A DNA stretch of 64,000 nt from Diphasiastrum complanatum (lineage: Eukaryota > Streptophyta > Lycopodiopsida > Lycopodiales > Lycopodiaceae): assembly GCA_029204225.1 (NCBI GenBank), contig CM055098.1, forward strand, positions 24,431,367-24,495,366, in the 5' to 3' direction. The notes beneath the pieces were generated by a model that ran no database searches, was not told the origin of the DNA, and worked only from the letters and a program-made list of their open reading frames with translations. This document shows, in pieces, positions 1 to 11,084 of the stretch (its first letter is position 1; each line of letters begins with the position of its first letter). The position numbers and the translations under genes were made by a program.

Positions 1-17
1 AAGAAGAGTGTAGGGCT

Positions 18-461
18 GTGAACATAAAGTATGTTGGAGATCCTTCTCAAGAGGTATTCTTTATATTTCAAGATGATGCATCTACCAATTATGTGCAAGG
101 TTCTACAACACCATTCCAACAAGGCAAACCAAAGTTTGCACCAAAGAGACACAATCCACCAGAATTTGTGGGTGCTTCCAGTTTGACTGTTATAACTGTG
201 ATGAACCAGGACATTTTTTGCCTGAGTATTCGAAGCCACAAAAATCGATCGGATTTATACCTTTGTGCTCGAACTATAAAGAACCACAAGTAGCCGGATT
301 GTCCACAACTGTTGAAGTCACATCCAAAGTACCAGTATGTTGTTGCTCTTGCTGCTACTGCTGATATGAAACTAAAATCTTCGGCTGATGCTATTGTATA
401 GAAGGTTGATGTCATCAAAGCCAAACAGTCAAAGTCAGTTGACCAATCTTGGCCAAGCGAT
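18..461 (+). pseudogene. gag C-terminal remnant of gypsy relic 1
   Basis: In the frame through 171-230 a retroviral-type zinc knuckle reads C-Y-N-C-D-E-P-G-H (from 188), matching CX2CX4H, but the fourth ligand is Glu instead of Cys. This is nucleic-acid-binding gag. The frame closes shortly after the knuckle. A lysine- and serine-rich linker then leads toward the protease in another frame. No intact gag can be made. Confidence 0.65.
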
Positions 462-1798
462 GTGGAGAAGTTATTCAAAGTGACTACGAGAAGCAAAAGC
501 TCCTCGAAACCTGACACGAAAGTACCTTCAAAGAAACAAAGAAAGTCCTCGAAAAAGAAATCTTCCAACAAAGCCATAACGAAAGAAGATCTTAAAGCTG
601 AGCCTGATTATGATCGTGATGCAGCTAAGTTAATTTCAAAGGATATTTCTGTAGAAGTGAAAGAAATTTTTAATTCTGAACTACAAATAGCTGCTGCAGA
701 GAAGAAAGTCACCTTTGAGGAAGGGGACATGGAAATCATGAAAACAAAACTTTCGAAGGCCACTATTGATAAGCCCATCTCAAAAGCGAAGACGAAAGAT
801 TATGACATTGTCATTGATATTAGTTCACTTAGCCTCAATATAGCTTTTGAGCAATTATTGGCTGACAATAATTACTTTCATAAGCAGTTGAAAAGTCTTT
901 CTTCTCCTAAGAAGAAGAAACCAATTTCTTTGCCAGATGTTGGGATATTTTCCATTGATCTGGGAGATCTTGGCGCACTAGAGATTGACGTTACAATTGC
1001 GGGATGTTTCATTCACAAAGTGTTGATTGACTCAAGTTCGAGTGTCAACATCATAACTGAAGACATTGCTCATGCCTTGGGTATGACTAATATTCAACCA
1101 ACTCAAAGAAATATCAAATTGGCTGATTCAACACGAAGAAAGCCGTTGGTGAATTAAAGGATGTGACATTATACATACAAGCCAAGCCTTTTACAATAAA
1201 TTTTATTGTCATCAAACCACTTGGTTTGTCATCATACTCTGTTTTAATTGGACGACCTTGGCTTTATCAGGCTAATGCAAGTGCACACTGGAAGTCTAGA
1301 GAATTGAGATTCCAAACTGGCGAGAAAGGTAGTCATGGTAAATCAGAGGAATATATTATGACTTGGAACCGTGATAGATATGAAGGCGAAACCCCTGTGA
1401 GTGACACCAGTTTTACTTCAGAAGACACTTCTTATGATCTTAATATATTCTCTAATTTCGAATGCTATGAGAATAATGATTCATCGGAGGACGAAGAAGA
1501 ATTCTTCAAGGTATGCAACGCAGATGCTAATGTGACTACACTAGAAGCGACAGACCAAGATTCTGAAAATTCTGATGCAAATGATGAAGATATCGATGAC
1601 GAATTTGAAGAATCTGAGCAAGAATTTGGTGATAAAGACCAGGTTGACAAAAAGAATAAATTTGTAGAGTCAGCCATACGCGAGATTCATGGCCATATCC
1701 AGGCCAGTATGACGGAAGGTATAATTCTGCCTGATTCTACAGAGCTAATTGAACTAGCACTTGAAAAATTTGTGCATGTTTCTAAGTCCCTTGGTTAG
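462..1798 (+). pseudogene. gypsy aspartic protease region
   Basis: Two adjacent open stretches (462-1157 and 1163-1798) are separated by a stop and frame change. The first ends in a retropepsin domain: a V-L-I-D-S-S-S-S-V-N-I-I core near 1,020 followed by ALGM and LADS elements. The catalytic Asp is present, but the usual D-(S/T/G)-G triad has Ser in place of Gly, which should impair activity. The second stretch holds the rest of the fold (VLIGRPWL) and then a strongly acidic Asp/Glu-rich linker before reverse transcriptase. The nominal start of the first stretch is GTG and has no meaning for a relic. Confidence 0.75.
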
Positions 1799-1807
1799 AC
1801 AGAATTA

Positions 1808-3172
1808 GTGGAATTTACTGAGCTGTTGAAAGAGTACCAAGGTATATTTGCATGGTCGCTCAAAGATTTGAAAGGAATCCCTCCGAAATTTGGTGAACAC
1901 CACATTGATCTGAAAGAAGACGCTGTTCCTATTCGACAGAGGCAATATCATCTTAATCCAAAGTACTCTCTAATGGTAAAAGATGAACTCAACAAGCACC
2001 TTAAGACATGTATTATTTATCTTGTCTTAAGTAGTGAATGGATATTCCTATTGTTGTAGTTCCAAAGAGGAAAACTGGCAAGATTCAAATTTGCCAGGAT
2101 TTCAGGAAGTTGAATGCTACTACAAAGAAAGATCACCATCCATTACCCTTCACGGATTCCATTCTAGACCAAGTCACTGGACAAGAACGTTACAGTTTCT
2201 GTGATGGTTTCTCTGGTTACAATCAAGATGGAGTAAGGAAGGAGGATCGACCAAAGACTACTTTTACTACTAATTGGGGCACATATGCCTACAATAAAAT
2301 GCCCTTTGGTCTTTGTAACACACCAACTACTTTCCAGAGAATTATGATCCTGATTTTCGCTGCTTTCTTAAGAACATTTTTTGAGATTTTCATTGATGAT
2401 TTTGGTGTTTATAGTAATATCAAAACTCATATTCAAAAATTGAAGCTTACATTGTAGAGGTGTCAAGACACTTGTTTGTCACTTCACCTCGAAAGTCATT
2501 AAAAATCTACTTATACCAACGTGAACAAGAGGTTTCCTAGGACATGTGGGTTATTATCGAAGATTTATCCAAAATCATGCCTATATTGCTGCAGCTCTTA
2601 CACAGTTACTTAAGAAGCAAGTTGCTTATATTTGGACGATAGCACAACAAAGAGCATTCGAAGAACTTAAGCACAAATTGATTAATGCTCCAATTCTGAG
2701 ACCACCTAACTGGATGAAACTATTCCATTGTTATGTTGATGTGTCAGCATTTGCTATTGGTGTTTGTCTGAGCCAAAAGGATGATCTGAAGAAAGACCGT
2801 CCAATATACTATGCTAGTCACTAGCTTAGCCTCGAAGAAAAATTATTCGGCAACAAAAAGAGAAGCACTTTGGAATGATTTTTACTGTAAAGAAATTTTG
2901 GCATTATTTGCTAGGATATGCTTTTATATTCCATGTTGATCATTATGCTTTGAAGTATCTTGTGAATAAACCTGATTTATATGGACAAATAGCTCGCTGG
3001 GTTTTGTTGCTACAAGAGTTCACATATCAAGTTGAGCTTCGTCAAGGAAAGTATCATACTAATGTTGATTATCTTTCACGACTTAGAAGAACTGTTGAAT
3101 GATGACTTTCCAGATGAAAATTCATTCAAAATATCTTCTACGAATTCTTTATATTCTGACATTATTATTTAT
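1808..3172 (+). pseudogene. gypsy reverse transcriptase and RNase H remnant
   Basis: Consecutive frames carry the fingers (FAWSLKDLKGIPP, PIRQRQYHLNP), palm (QICQDFRKLNATT, KMPFGLCNTPTTFQRIM) and an FIDDF catalytic box near 2,390 in place of the usual Y/F-x-DD. The connection and RNase H follow: HCYVDVSAFAIGVCLSQ, then KYLVNKPDLYGQIARW and a YLSRL end near 3,090. The DDFPDEN...DIIIYL segment that normally precedes integrase closes it near 3,172. At least four frame breaks (about 2,040, 2,457, 2,824 and 3,102) make it non-functional. Confidence 0.85.
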
Positions 3173-3175
3173 CTG

Positions 3176-3800
3176 CGGATGCAAACTCGTCAGATACAGT
3201 GGCGGATGAATACTAGGTGGATGAACACTCATCGAATATAGTGGCGGATGAACACTAGGCGGCTAGAAATGTAAAAAAAAAAGTAACTAAGCCACCGGTG
3301 GATGGAAATGCAAAAAGCAAGTGCCTGGATGCAAAAACAAATGGGAAACAGATGTCAAATGAAAACTCAAAAATTGGTGGATGTAACAGAATGAAGTTGT
3401 TGCATAGAAAAAAACAAAAAACTGTAGACACTGATGGTAACACCGTAATGCTAGATCGAAGAAATGGAAATGAAAATAAAAAATGTTATAAGGGTGAAGA
3501 GATGAAAGTTTGTGCGAGTAGGGGATGGAGGATGAAGCAAACAAAAGAGGGACAAAACGTGGTCAGAATGCAACAAAGAGCGGCTGAATCAAAACAAAAC
3601 ACAGGATGATCGTCAGAAATTTGCCAATCACGCATGAACTCGTCCGAAAATTGTGTGAAGTAAGAATGAATGGGGCGACCGACATATTTATACTCAAAAT
3701 TTTAGGTCAAGCATCAGATGCAAATTTCATCGAACGCAAATGAAACGGGAGTTGGCAAATGCAAATCGTCGGATGGAAAAATATATTTGATTTTTTGAAC
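3176..3800 (-). repeat. putative LTR of reversed gypsy element
   Basis: Non-coding sequence between gypsy relic 1 and the reversed gypsy integrase tail. On the minus strand it carries repeated GCATCCGCC / CATCCGAC words and a TATA box (TATAAATA, plus-strand 3,685-3,692). A stretch near 3,740-3,775, read in reverse, resembles 23,770-23,800 upstream of gypsy relic 2. Position and TATA suggest the 3' LTR of the reversed element. The boundaries are estimates: no clean TG...CA ends or polypurine tract were found. Confidence 0.4.
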
Positions 3801-3929
3801 GGGTGTAAAACCATTGGGTTTACAGAAATTGTGATAAAGAAAAAATATACATCAAAGGAAAAAAATAGGAAAGTATAAGGTAAAATATCATAGAAAGCTA
3901 TTGCTACACAAGACTTACCGAAAAATTAT

Positions 3930-4358
3930 CCATGTAGTACCATTGTAGTCGACTACGAGATTGACTAATGTGTCAAGGATGCCTTCTAGGGTTTCTAATT
4001 GACCTGCAGCATTGGTGAAAAAATTCTTGACAACATAGGGGCCTTGGCTATGGAATTTTTATTTCTTGAGATGGACCTTGGAAGAGGTATAAAGTAAAAG
4101 TCTATCACCATCATGAATATCCTTAGTCCTGACATGACGGTCATGCCAAGCCTTCTACCGTCGTTTATGAACTAACTGTGCGTGATAAGAGATAAGATGT
4201 GTTTTACACAGTTTGGTCAATGTAAAGAGTCGATTCTGAACTTGGTGTTGATAAGTACCATCATCACACAAGTCAGTGGCATATGCTAAAGTGACGCATA
4301 GAGAAGGAATTAAAAACTCTACTAGCATAACAGCCTCTTGGCCATATACCAGGTCAAA
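3930..4358 (-). pseudogene. gypsy integrase C-terminal fragment
   Basis: Read on the minus strand, one frame runs about 140 codons with only two stops (TAG and TAA). It starts at FDLVYGQEAV, passes KAWHDRHVRTK and ends in the GPYVVKNFF module, the standard C-terminal region of plant gypsy integrase. The upstream integrase half is missing at this spot because the sequence is cut at 4,359 by a CACTA-like terminus. The missing half matches what is present at 28,552-29,395: that fragment ends at Thr-Pro-Phe and this one resumes at Phe-Asp-Leu in the same frame. Confidence 0.82.
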
Positions 4359-4359
4359 T

Positions 4360-4375
4360 CACTACTACAAAATGC
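4360..4375 (+). repeat. CACTA-like terminal inverted repeat (end 1)
   Basis: 16 bp CACTACTACAAAATGC. It agrees at 13 of 16 positions with CACAACAACAAAAAGC at 29,396-29,411 (mismatches at positions 4, 7 and 14). Flanked outward by AAT. Confidence 0.6.
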
Positions 4376-4671
4376 GCTCATTCTGACATGTGGTTGTGAT
4401 GGATTTTGGGAAATCCCATCAAATGTCAAAATTCGACATGTCGCTATCCGACACCTCTGTCGAACCCATGTAGAAACAAACTCCGGCTACCTCCGGTAGC
4501 TGGAGGGAATAGAGTTTTAAATTGGATTTCAGAATTCGACATATAAAATCTGTGATGGATTCTAACATCCGACATGGGTGTGGTAAACTTTCTTTGAGCT
4601 TGGGGCTTGGGGAGCTCAAAGATTCATATTTTGGAGGTTTTCATTTGTTAATTTAGTTGATTTTACATGTT

Positions 4672-5112
4672 TTAGATAGATAGATAGATAGAAAGAGATA
4701 AATAGATAGATGGATAGATAGTGAGAGAGATTAATAGATAGATGGATGGAAAGAGAGAGAGTGTGTGTGTGTGTAAAAAAACTTGTGACATTTGATTTTT
4801 AAAGAGAGAGTGTGTGTGTGTGTGTGTGTGAGTGATTGAATTTGTGAGAGAGAAATTGAGAATGGAAGAGAGAGAGAGAATGAAAAAATGAACTAAAGGT
4901 GAATGAGCTGATTTTTATTTTCAGTTTCAATTTTTTGTTTGAGAAAAGAGATTGATCGTGAAAGAGAGAGATAGAAAGAAAGCTGATGTGTGTCTAAGAG
5001 AATGAATGAATTGTTGATCAATTGATTTTATTTTTTGTTTTGAGAAAAGAGATAGACGTTGAAAGAGAGAGAGAAGGAGAGGTAATGTGTGTGTGTGTGT
5101 GTGTGTGTGTAA
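4672..5112. repeat. compound microsatellite region
   Basis: GATA-type tetranucleotide run at about 4,674-4,745, (GT)n runs near 4,760, 4,808-4,830 and 5,088-5,112, and short GA runs between them. No gene seen. Confidence 0.85.
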
Positions 5113-5205
5113 GAAAATGTATGAAATGTGAATGATTAGGAAAAAGTTTTCACACTTTTGTGAATTTTTTTTTGATATGAATGAATTGATTCTGATTTTT
5201 GGTTT

Positions 5206-5417
<212 letters not shown>

Positions 5418-5636
5418 TGTGTGTAAGGCTTTTAGCATACTCAATTCATTCACTTGAAAAGCTTTCTTCACATTCTCTACATGCACACATCATTTCTGAT
5501 TTTATCCATAATAATTGTATCTAAGAATTCTAACCTCATTAGCATAGTCACTTTTAATATTGCCCCCTATGATATCCTTGGATTCCTATTAAGGTTCTTG
5601 GATAAGACACTTGGTTTGTATCAAAGGCATGGAGTA

Positions 5637-6023
5637 GAGCATGGATTCATGTGGATAGGGCACATGATACCTAACAAATGGCAATCCCAAGGCTCTCATT
5701 CACAAAGGAGGAAGAGGATATAAAGCTCCTAGTTCTCTCAATTATAAATGAGCCAAAAGATTCTTAGAATGGTCTCTTGCTTTCTTATAGAAAATGCTCT
5801 AACTTAACTAAAATCTAACTATCTTGAGGGATAATTAGCCCTTGCTATGTCTTATTTAGTTTACATTGGGCCCTTATTGGCCTATTATACTTATTTAAAT
5901 TACTTTGGAGGGCCTAAAGAGAGAACCACCTTGTTCTTACGGCTAATAGCTCATTTTGGGCCTACAAAGCTTACATTGGATATTCTAATAAGTTGATAAG
6001 CACTGATGTACTACAAGTACATG
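5637..6023 (+). repeat. dispersed repeat family B, copy 1
   Basis: Aligns by eye in the same orientation with 43,065-43,432. Both run from GAGCATG.ATTCATGTGGATAG through TATCTTGAGGGATA to AAGTACATGA. No coding capacity is seen. It is probably an LTR or LTR-adjacent fragment, because copy 2 sits between two retroelement relics. Confidence 0.75.
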
Positions 6024-6479
6024 ATAAGATTGGTTTTCTAGAAATAGTTGACTGGTCACATTAGAGATTTATAAACCTAAGATCAAGTTTTTAACACTTA
6101 GAATTTCAAAATCATGGTTAAAACTACTCACATGGTTGATAAGCTGATAAATTCTCGTAGATGTTGACTTCTTGTAATAGACAACTAAGGTGAGTAGCTG
6201 GAGCTACTTGAGACACTTATATAAAAGTTTAGAAATTTTGATAGTTTGAGGAGTGATTCTATGGTACCTATCTCATGTCATCACTAAGGCCATCAAAATC
6301 TAACGTGAATTAGCTATTGCTAAAAATTGGGAATAAGAAGTTTGATGCAAGTTGTTAGAACTTTTAACAACATAGATTTTCTAGCTCTTAGATCGTTCCA
6401 ATCAATAATATTAAAGAAATAATTTGAATCTTAACAACTTCAATTGGTAAGTAGGGTGGTCCTTTCTCTCAATGCTAAA

Positions 6480-6765
6480 AGTTTTTCTTGATTGTCAAAT
6501 TTCCAATGTTTGTCTGAGAATTCACGCGTGTAAAACACAAAATTTTAGACAATTAACATTTCTAGACTTAACCTTTTGCAATATCCAAACTTTTGTGAAG
6601 AATTTTCTCAATCAAGCTCCACAAGCCTACAGTAGATAGTTTTTCTTGGGGAGGTTCAAAAACTACCTACACCAGACTTGCATTTGAAAAACCTAATTTC
6701 ACACATGTCTAGCCACGAAAACCACGTACATAATATGCCTATGTGATGTGATAGCATCTTGGCAT
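6480..6765 (-). repeat. dispersed repeat family C, copy 1
   Basis: The reverse complement aligns by eye with 21,335-21,600, for example GTGTGAAATTAGGTTTT, TGCAAGTCT.GTGTAGGTAG and GATTGAGAAAATTCT. Non-coding, probably a solo LTR fragment. Confidence 0.7.
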
Positions 6766-8395
6766 GGTCAAACACCAAATAATTTAATGAAAGCAACAAA
6801 AAATTTCTCAAAAGTGTTCTGCATACATCTAGCAATATAGATATAAAAGTTGGAGGGATCCACTAGGAGTGGAAAAGTGTCTCATCAAAATAGGAAGTCT
6901 AGCACATCTTAGTAGAAGGATGATTGAAGATCAACTAGCAATTGATCAAAAACAAAAAGTTCTCTTACTCAATCTTTCCTACCATCTAATTCTCACTTAT
7001 GTGCTTCCTAAGCTTCTAATTGATTTGGATGATTATTACAGCTTTTATTGTTTGCCATTGTCATGCGATAAATCATTTATAATTCTTGACATGAAGTTTT
7101 CATTTTGTGAAAATTTGACTCACCATTTTTTGAGAGCTTTTGTGTCTTGAAGTTTTCATGAGCTTGACATGAAATGTTTTTGCAAGAATAGTCAAAATGA
7201 GCACTCATTGTATGAACAAAGAAAAAATACATCATCTATGGCATTTTGGTTTTTGTAAAACAACAATTAAAGTCATTATCAAGATCAATAACAAGAGGTC
7301 AAAGACAAGGCAAAATTTTTGATATGAGATGTCTATGTAGATATTAATTTATTAATTTATAACATGATTTTTTTGCAATATCAATTTTAGAAAATTTTGA
7401 CCATTTCACAATAACAAATCATGACGTTTTGCAAAATTTTATAATCTATCCAACATTAATACAAATCATATGCACAATGAATATTCCAACATGAACACTT
7501 TTGAGTGCTAATCATAAACATGAATGTTATTGAAACTTGAAGACACAAGATATTGCCATCGTGAATACTTTGGATACTGATTGAATATTGACCATGAATA
7601 TAGCTCTAAATAATGGTAATGACTACTCTATATATTGATCATAGGAGTGGTGAATATTTTTGACATTGTTTGTGAATATTTCTAAATACCCAATGTAATT
7701 ACGTTGAATACGAAACATGAGTACATGATCTAATTAATGCTTTTATTGTTGGCCTATCCCTACCCCATCCATGTACACAAATTATATACCATCATATAGC
7801 TAAGTGCCAAGGCCTTTGTGGTTTAGCACAACTTTATGTCGTGCCATTAGCAAAGAGGGACTTGCCGGCTTGCGAATATGACAACACTAGCCTATCATCT
7901 TAAATCTACCTAATAGTATGTCAAAACTTGATGCAAGCTAACAAGAAAGTTCTAAATGGGTTGGAAGAAGATGCAACGGATAGAAAAGACATCAAGTCTT
8001 CGGGTATAATTTGTACCAGGCTACACCTTTTGGAGTTTAGTGCATGTCCTTAATTTCTAAGTCATGGACCTAGCAATTGGTCTATTAATGATTGCTTGAG
8101 CAAGTGATTGGTGACAGCTAATTCATGATGATGCATGGCATAGGAACCTTCATATGTGGTGCACCTAGTACTTGGGGTGTGGCATGGCATGTATGATGGA
8201 CGGTGTGGTGTGCATTGCAATTTGGCACATCATTGGAACACTTGGAGCAGTTGCAACAAAATAGTTATGAAACCCCATTTTGGAGAAACAAACAAAGATA
8301 CCTAGAAAATGTTCAAGTTTGGAAGCACCTGGTCATCGTTTCACGTTAACCCAAGATACTCGGATGGCCCATGGGGCCGACTAAAACTGGGTTTG
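6766..8395. other. intergenic, nothing recognised
   Basis: AT-rich sequence with only short open frames (longest about 93 codons at 6,869-7,150, no recognisable domain). No RNA gene or clear repeat seen. The 3' end is the upstream region of the extensin gene. Confidence 0.5.
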
Positions 8396-8402
8396 TACTT
8401 TG

Positions 8403-8410
8403 TATAAATA
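8403..8410 (+). promoter_or_regulatory. TATA box of extensin gene
   Basis: TATAAATA followed about 30 bp later by a C/A-rich stretch suited to transcription start. It lies 755 bp before the ATG, a distance explained by the probable 5'UTR intron. Confidence 0.55.
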
Positions 8411-8507
8411 CCCACTAACACAATGCTTGCTTCACTCAACGTTCCTCATCTTCACTGTGCAAACAGATGATACATCTCTGGCATCTGCAAAATCGGGTAG
8501 CGATTAG

Positions 8508-9020
8508 GTATTCTTTTCTCACATTTATTCACATTGCTAGTTGGAACTAGCTGTGTTAATTTGATTGATGCTTCATGTGCTCTCGCTTTTGGCTGACCAT
8601 GCCGATCAACTCCGAAGAAGATGGCAGTTGCAACGTCTAACAGTTCGTGTTGTGTGTGAAAATGCAGATATTTATTCGAGGTTGGAACAAAGTAGCTGAA
8701 GCCTGAAAGCCTTGCTATTCGAAATAATATTATTTGTTTCCTGTGCCTCTGTTGAAAAGATCTTGAAGGTGAAGTTGTGGAGCAAGCAGGTGTATACTTT
8801 AAACATTTGCAGTATTTTGGGTTCCCATGGCTAAGTCGTTTCTTGGTCTTCTACTGATTTGAAGTTCGACCGCATCGGCAATATTCATGTTAAGATTTTT
8901 TTTCAATATAACGAGGCATTGGGGAATGCACTGTGGTCTTTTATATTGATCTAGCAGAAGATTGTAGTTGGTTGAATTTTTGCTAATCACTGACTTGCTC
9001 CCTTACCATGCACGATGCAG
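8508..9020 (+). other. probable 5'UTR intron of extensin gene
   Basis: Donor GATTAG|GTATTC at 8,507/8,508 and acceptor CACGATGCAG|CTTTT at 9,020/9,021. The interval is T-rich. Removing it takes out many upstream ATGs and leaves a leader in which the first ATG after the acceptor is the extensin start at 9,165. Inferred from splice consensus only. Confidence 0.45.
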
Positions 9021-9164
9021 CTTTTACCAAGGGAACTGTAACCTGCAGCGAACATTCAGCAATTAGTTATACATCAGAGGAACTAATACTAACTGCGATC
9101 GCCGGATTGGATTCAGGATCTACCTTGCAACAGCACTGCAGGCGCAGGCGTTGTGACAGAGATT

Positions 9165-10439
9165 ATGGGGAAAATAATGAAGCGGATTGATAAACTCAAT
9201 AACGCAATGATGGCGACAATTCTGAGTCTGCTGATCATTGCCTGCCAAGGAGAAGATCAATCACGTGAGCGAATCTTGTGGTACTCAAACACGCCATCGC
9301 CACCGCCACCTTATTCGCATATATCTCCCCTACCACCACCCCCGTACACCTACAAATCTCCACCACCACCACCCCCAAGTTACACTTACAAATCTCCACC
9401 ACCACCATCTCAACATACTCCATCTCCAGCTCCATCCCCTTCTCCCTACCACTACCATTCTCCACCTCCTCCACCACCACTCCCCCCAAAATACACCTAC
9501 AAATCTCCACCACCACCATCTCACCATACTCCAACTCCAGCCCCATCCCCTCCCTACCACCACCATTCTCCACCTCCACCAAGTTACACCTACAAATCTC
9601 CACCACCACCATCTCACCATACTCCAAGTCCAGCTCCATCCCCTCCCTACCACCACCACCCACCACCACCACCAAGTTACACCTACAAATCTCCTCCACC
9701 ATCACCATCTCAACACACTCCATCTCCAGCTCCATCCCCTTCTCCCTACCACTACCATTCTCCACCACCACCACCCCCCCCAAAATACACCTACAAATCT
9801 CCACCACCACCATCTCACCATACTCCAACTCCAGCTCCATCCCCTCCCTACCACCACCATTCACCACCACCACCAAGTTACACCTACAAATCTCCACCAC
9901 CACCATCTCACCATACTCCATCTCCATCTCCACCCCCAGCTTCTCCCTATCACTACCACTCTCCACCTCCTCCATCTCCGCCCCCACCCCATCCACCTCC
10001 GCCTCCTCCCCCTCCATCTCCGCCGCCTCCACATTCACGTCCACCTCCTCCCCCTCCATCTCCTCCCCCACCCCATCCACCTCCGCCTCCTCCGCCTCCA
10101 TCTCCCCCCCCACCCCATCCACCACCTCCTCCCCCGCCTCCATCTCCCCCACCTCCCCATCCACCTCCACCACCTCCCCCTCCATCTCCTCCCCCACCAC
10201 ATCCACATCCGCCTCCTCCATCTCCATCCCCACCTCCTCCTCATCCACCACCACCACCTCCTCCTTCTCCGGCATCTCCACCTCCACCTCCTTCCCCCTA
10301 CTACTACCATTCTCCACCTCCACCTCCACCTGCTTCCCCATACTACTATAAATCTCCACCACCACCTCCTCCCCCCTACTACTACCAATCCCCACCTCCA
10401 CCTCCACCTTCACCCCCACCCCCATCTACACATTACTAG
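9165..10439 (+). CDS. extensin-like hydroxyproline-rich cell wall protein
   Basis: 424-residue secreted structural glycoprotein of the cell wall. In extensins, Ser-Pro(3-5) blocks are hydroxylated and arabinosylated, and Tyr-x-Tyr motifs form peroxidase crosslinks. The true start is the ATG at 9,165; an in-frame GTG at 9,153 is not a plant start. Residues about 1-30 form a signal peptide with a hydrophobic core (MMATILSLLIIAC). Seven YTYKSPPP units follow, interleaved with YHYH, YHHH, and SHHTP or SQHTP segments. Next comes a nearly pure SPPPPHPPPPPPPP block from about 9,965 to 10,270, then YYYH, YYYK and YYYQ units, ending in THY. The region 9,361-9,960 is two copies of a roughly 300-bp unit. 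His-rich spacers in place of Val-Tyr-Lys are unusual. Single coding exon. A high-identity assembly of such repeats may be imperfect. Confidence 0.93.
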   Translation: MGKIMKRIDKLNNAMMATILSLLIIACQGEDQSRERILWYSNTPSPPPPYSHISPLPPPPYTYKSPPPPPPSYTYKSPPPPSQHTPSPAPSPSPYHYHSPPPPPPLPPKYTYKSPPPPSHHTPTPAPSPPYHHHSPPPPSYTYKSPPPPSHHTPSPAPSPPYHHHPPPPPSYTYKSPPPSPSQHTPSPAPSPSPYHYHSPPPPPPPKYTYKSPPPPSHHTPTPAPSPPYHHHSPPPPSYTYKSPPPPSHHTPSPSPPPASPYHYHSPPPPSPPPPHPPPPPPPPSPPPPHSRPPPPPPSPPPPHPPPPPPPPSPPPPHPPPPPPPPSPPPPHPPPPPPPPSPPPPHPHPPPPSPSPPPPHPPPPPPPSPASPPPPPSPYYYHSPPPPPPASPYYYKSPPPPPPPYYYQSPPPPPPSPPPPSTHY

Positions 10440-11084
10440 CTATCTCCATTTTCACCTCTTCCCTCCCAGTGCTAGCAATCTCCACCTCTTCCACTTTCTA
10501 CACATCACTCGATTCCTACTTATCATTAAATGTAGACACATCTACCATGTTTTCGTTATCATTGCACATCTGCACCACCTTCTCCACATGTGATTGCACT
10601 ACCTTATTACATACCAATCTCTATCACCAAGGATGTACCATGAAAAGTTCCTTAGCCAAATGTTGTCCCAACACCAACTTCACCTCATGTTTCTCTTCCT
10701 CCCTCATCTCATTCATTTCCTCCACCTAAATGCCTATATTCTTTACCATTGTCTCCTTCTCATCCTCCAGTCACACTATCAGCACTAGATGACACCATTG
10801 CTACTACTCAATATTTTTTGGAAGCTGAATTGAAACAAAGTGAAAGTTGTAGATCACAAGATGTGGATTGTTTCAAATGCGATTCATGAGACCTTATCAA
10901 GTGTTAATTCTTTTTAAAAGAGCATCGCGTATGGGCATTGTATTTGTCATGCCATGTTTTTTCATCACTAGCATCACAATTTTTATGACCTAGTACAACG
11001 TATTTTTGTAGTTATGATCTACATTAATTGTAGAGAACTTTGTGTTGTGTAACCTGATTTTCATCTACAAAGTTCATCAATAAA
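10440..11084 (+). other. extensin 3' flank with decayed coding repeats and poly(A) signal
   Basis: For about 300 bp past the stop the sequence still looks like degraded extensin code (CCACCTCTTCC, TCTCCA words). The current stop probably truncated a longer repeat array. AATAAA at 11,079-11,084 is a candidate polyadenylation signal. Confidence 0.45.

Larger units (their letters stand above)
1..3175 (+). mobile_element. Ty3/gypsy relic 1, truncated
   Basis: Decayed gypsy element whose 5' part lies off the left edge. Order on the plus strand is gag zinc knuckle, protease, reverse transcriptase, RNase H, which is the Metaviridae order. Reading frame changes and stops break it into at least six pieces. 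It ends abruptly near 3,173, just after the sequence that normally follows RNase H, and no integrase follows in this orientation. LTR-like sequence of a reversed gypsy element begins there, so it looks interrupted by a nested insertion. Confidence 0.88.

Noticed and set aside
9235-10593. Long antisense and out-of-frame reading frames over the extensin gene (up to 451 codons)
   Set aside because: Shadows of CCA/CCT repeats; only the 9,165 frame has a signal peptide and extensin motifs.
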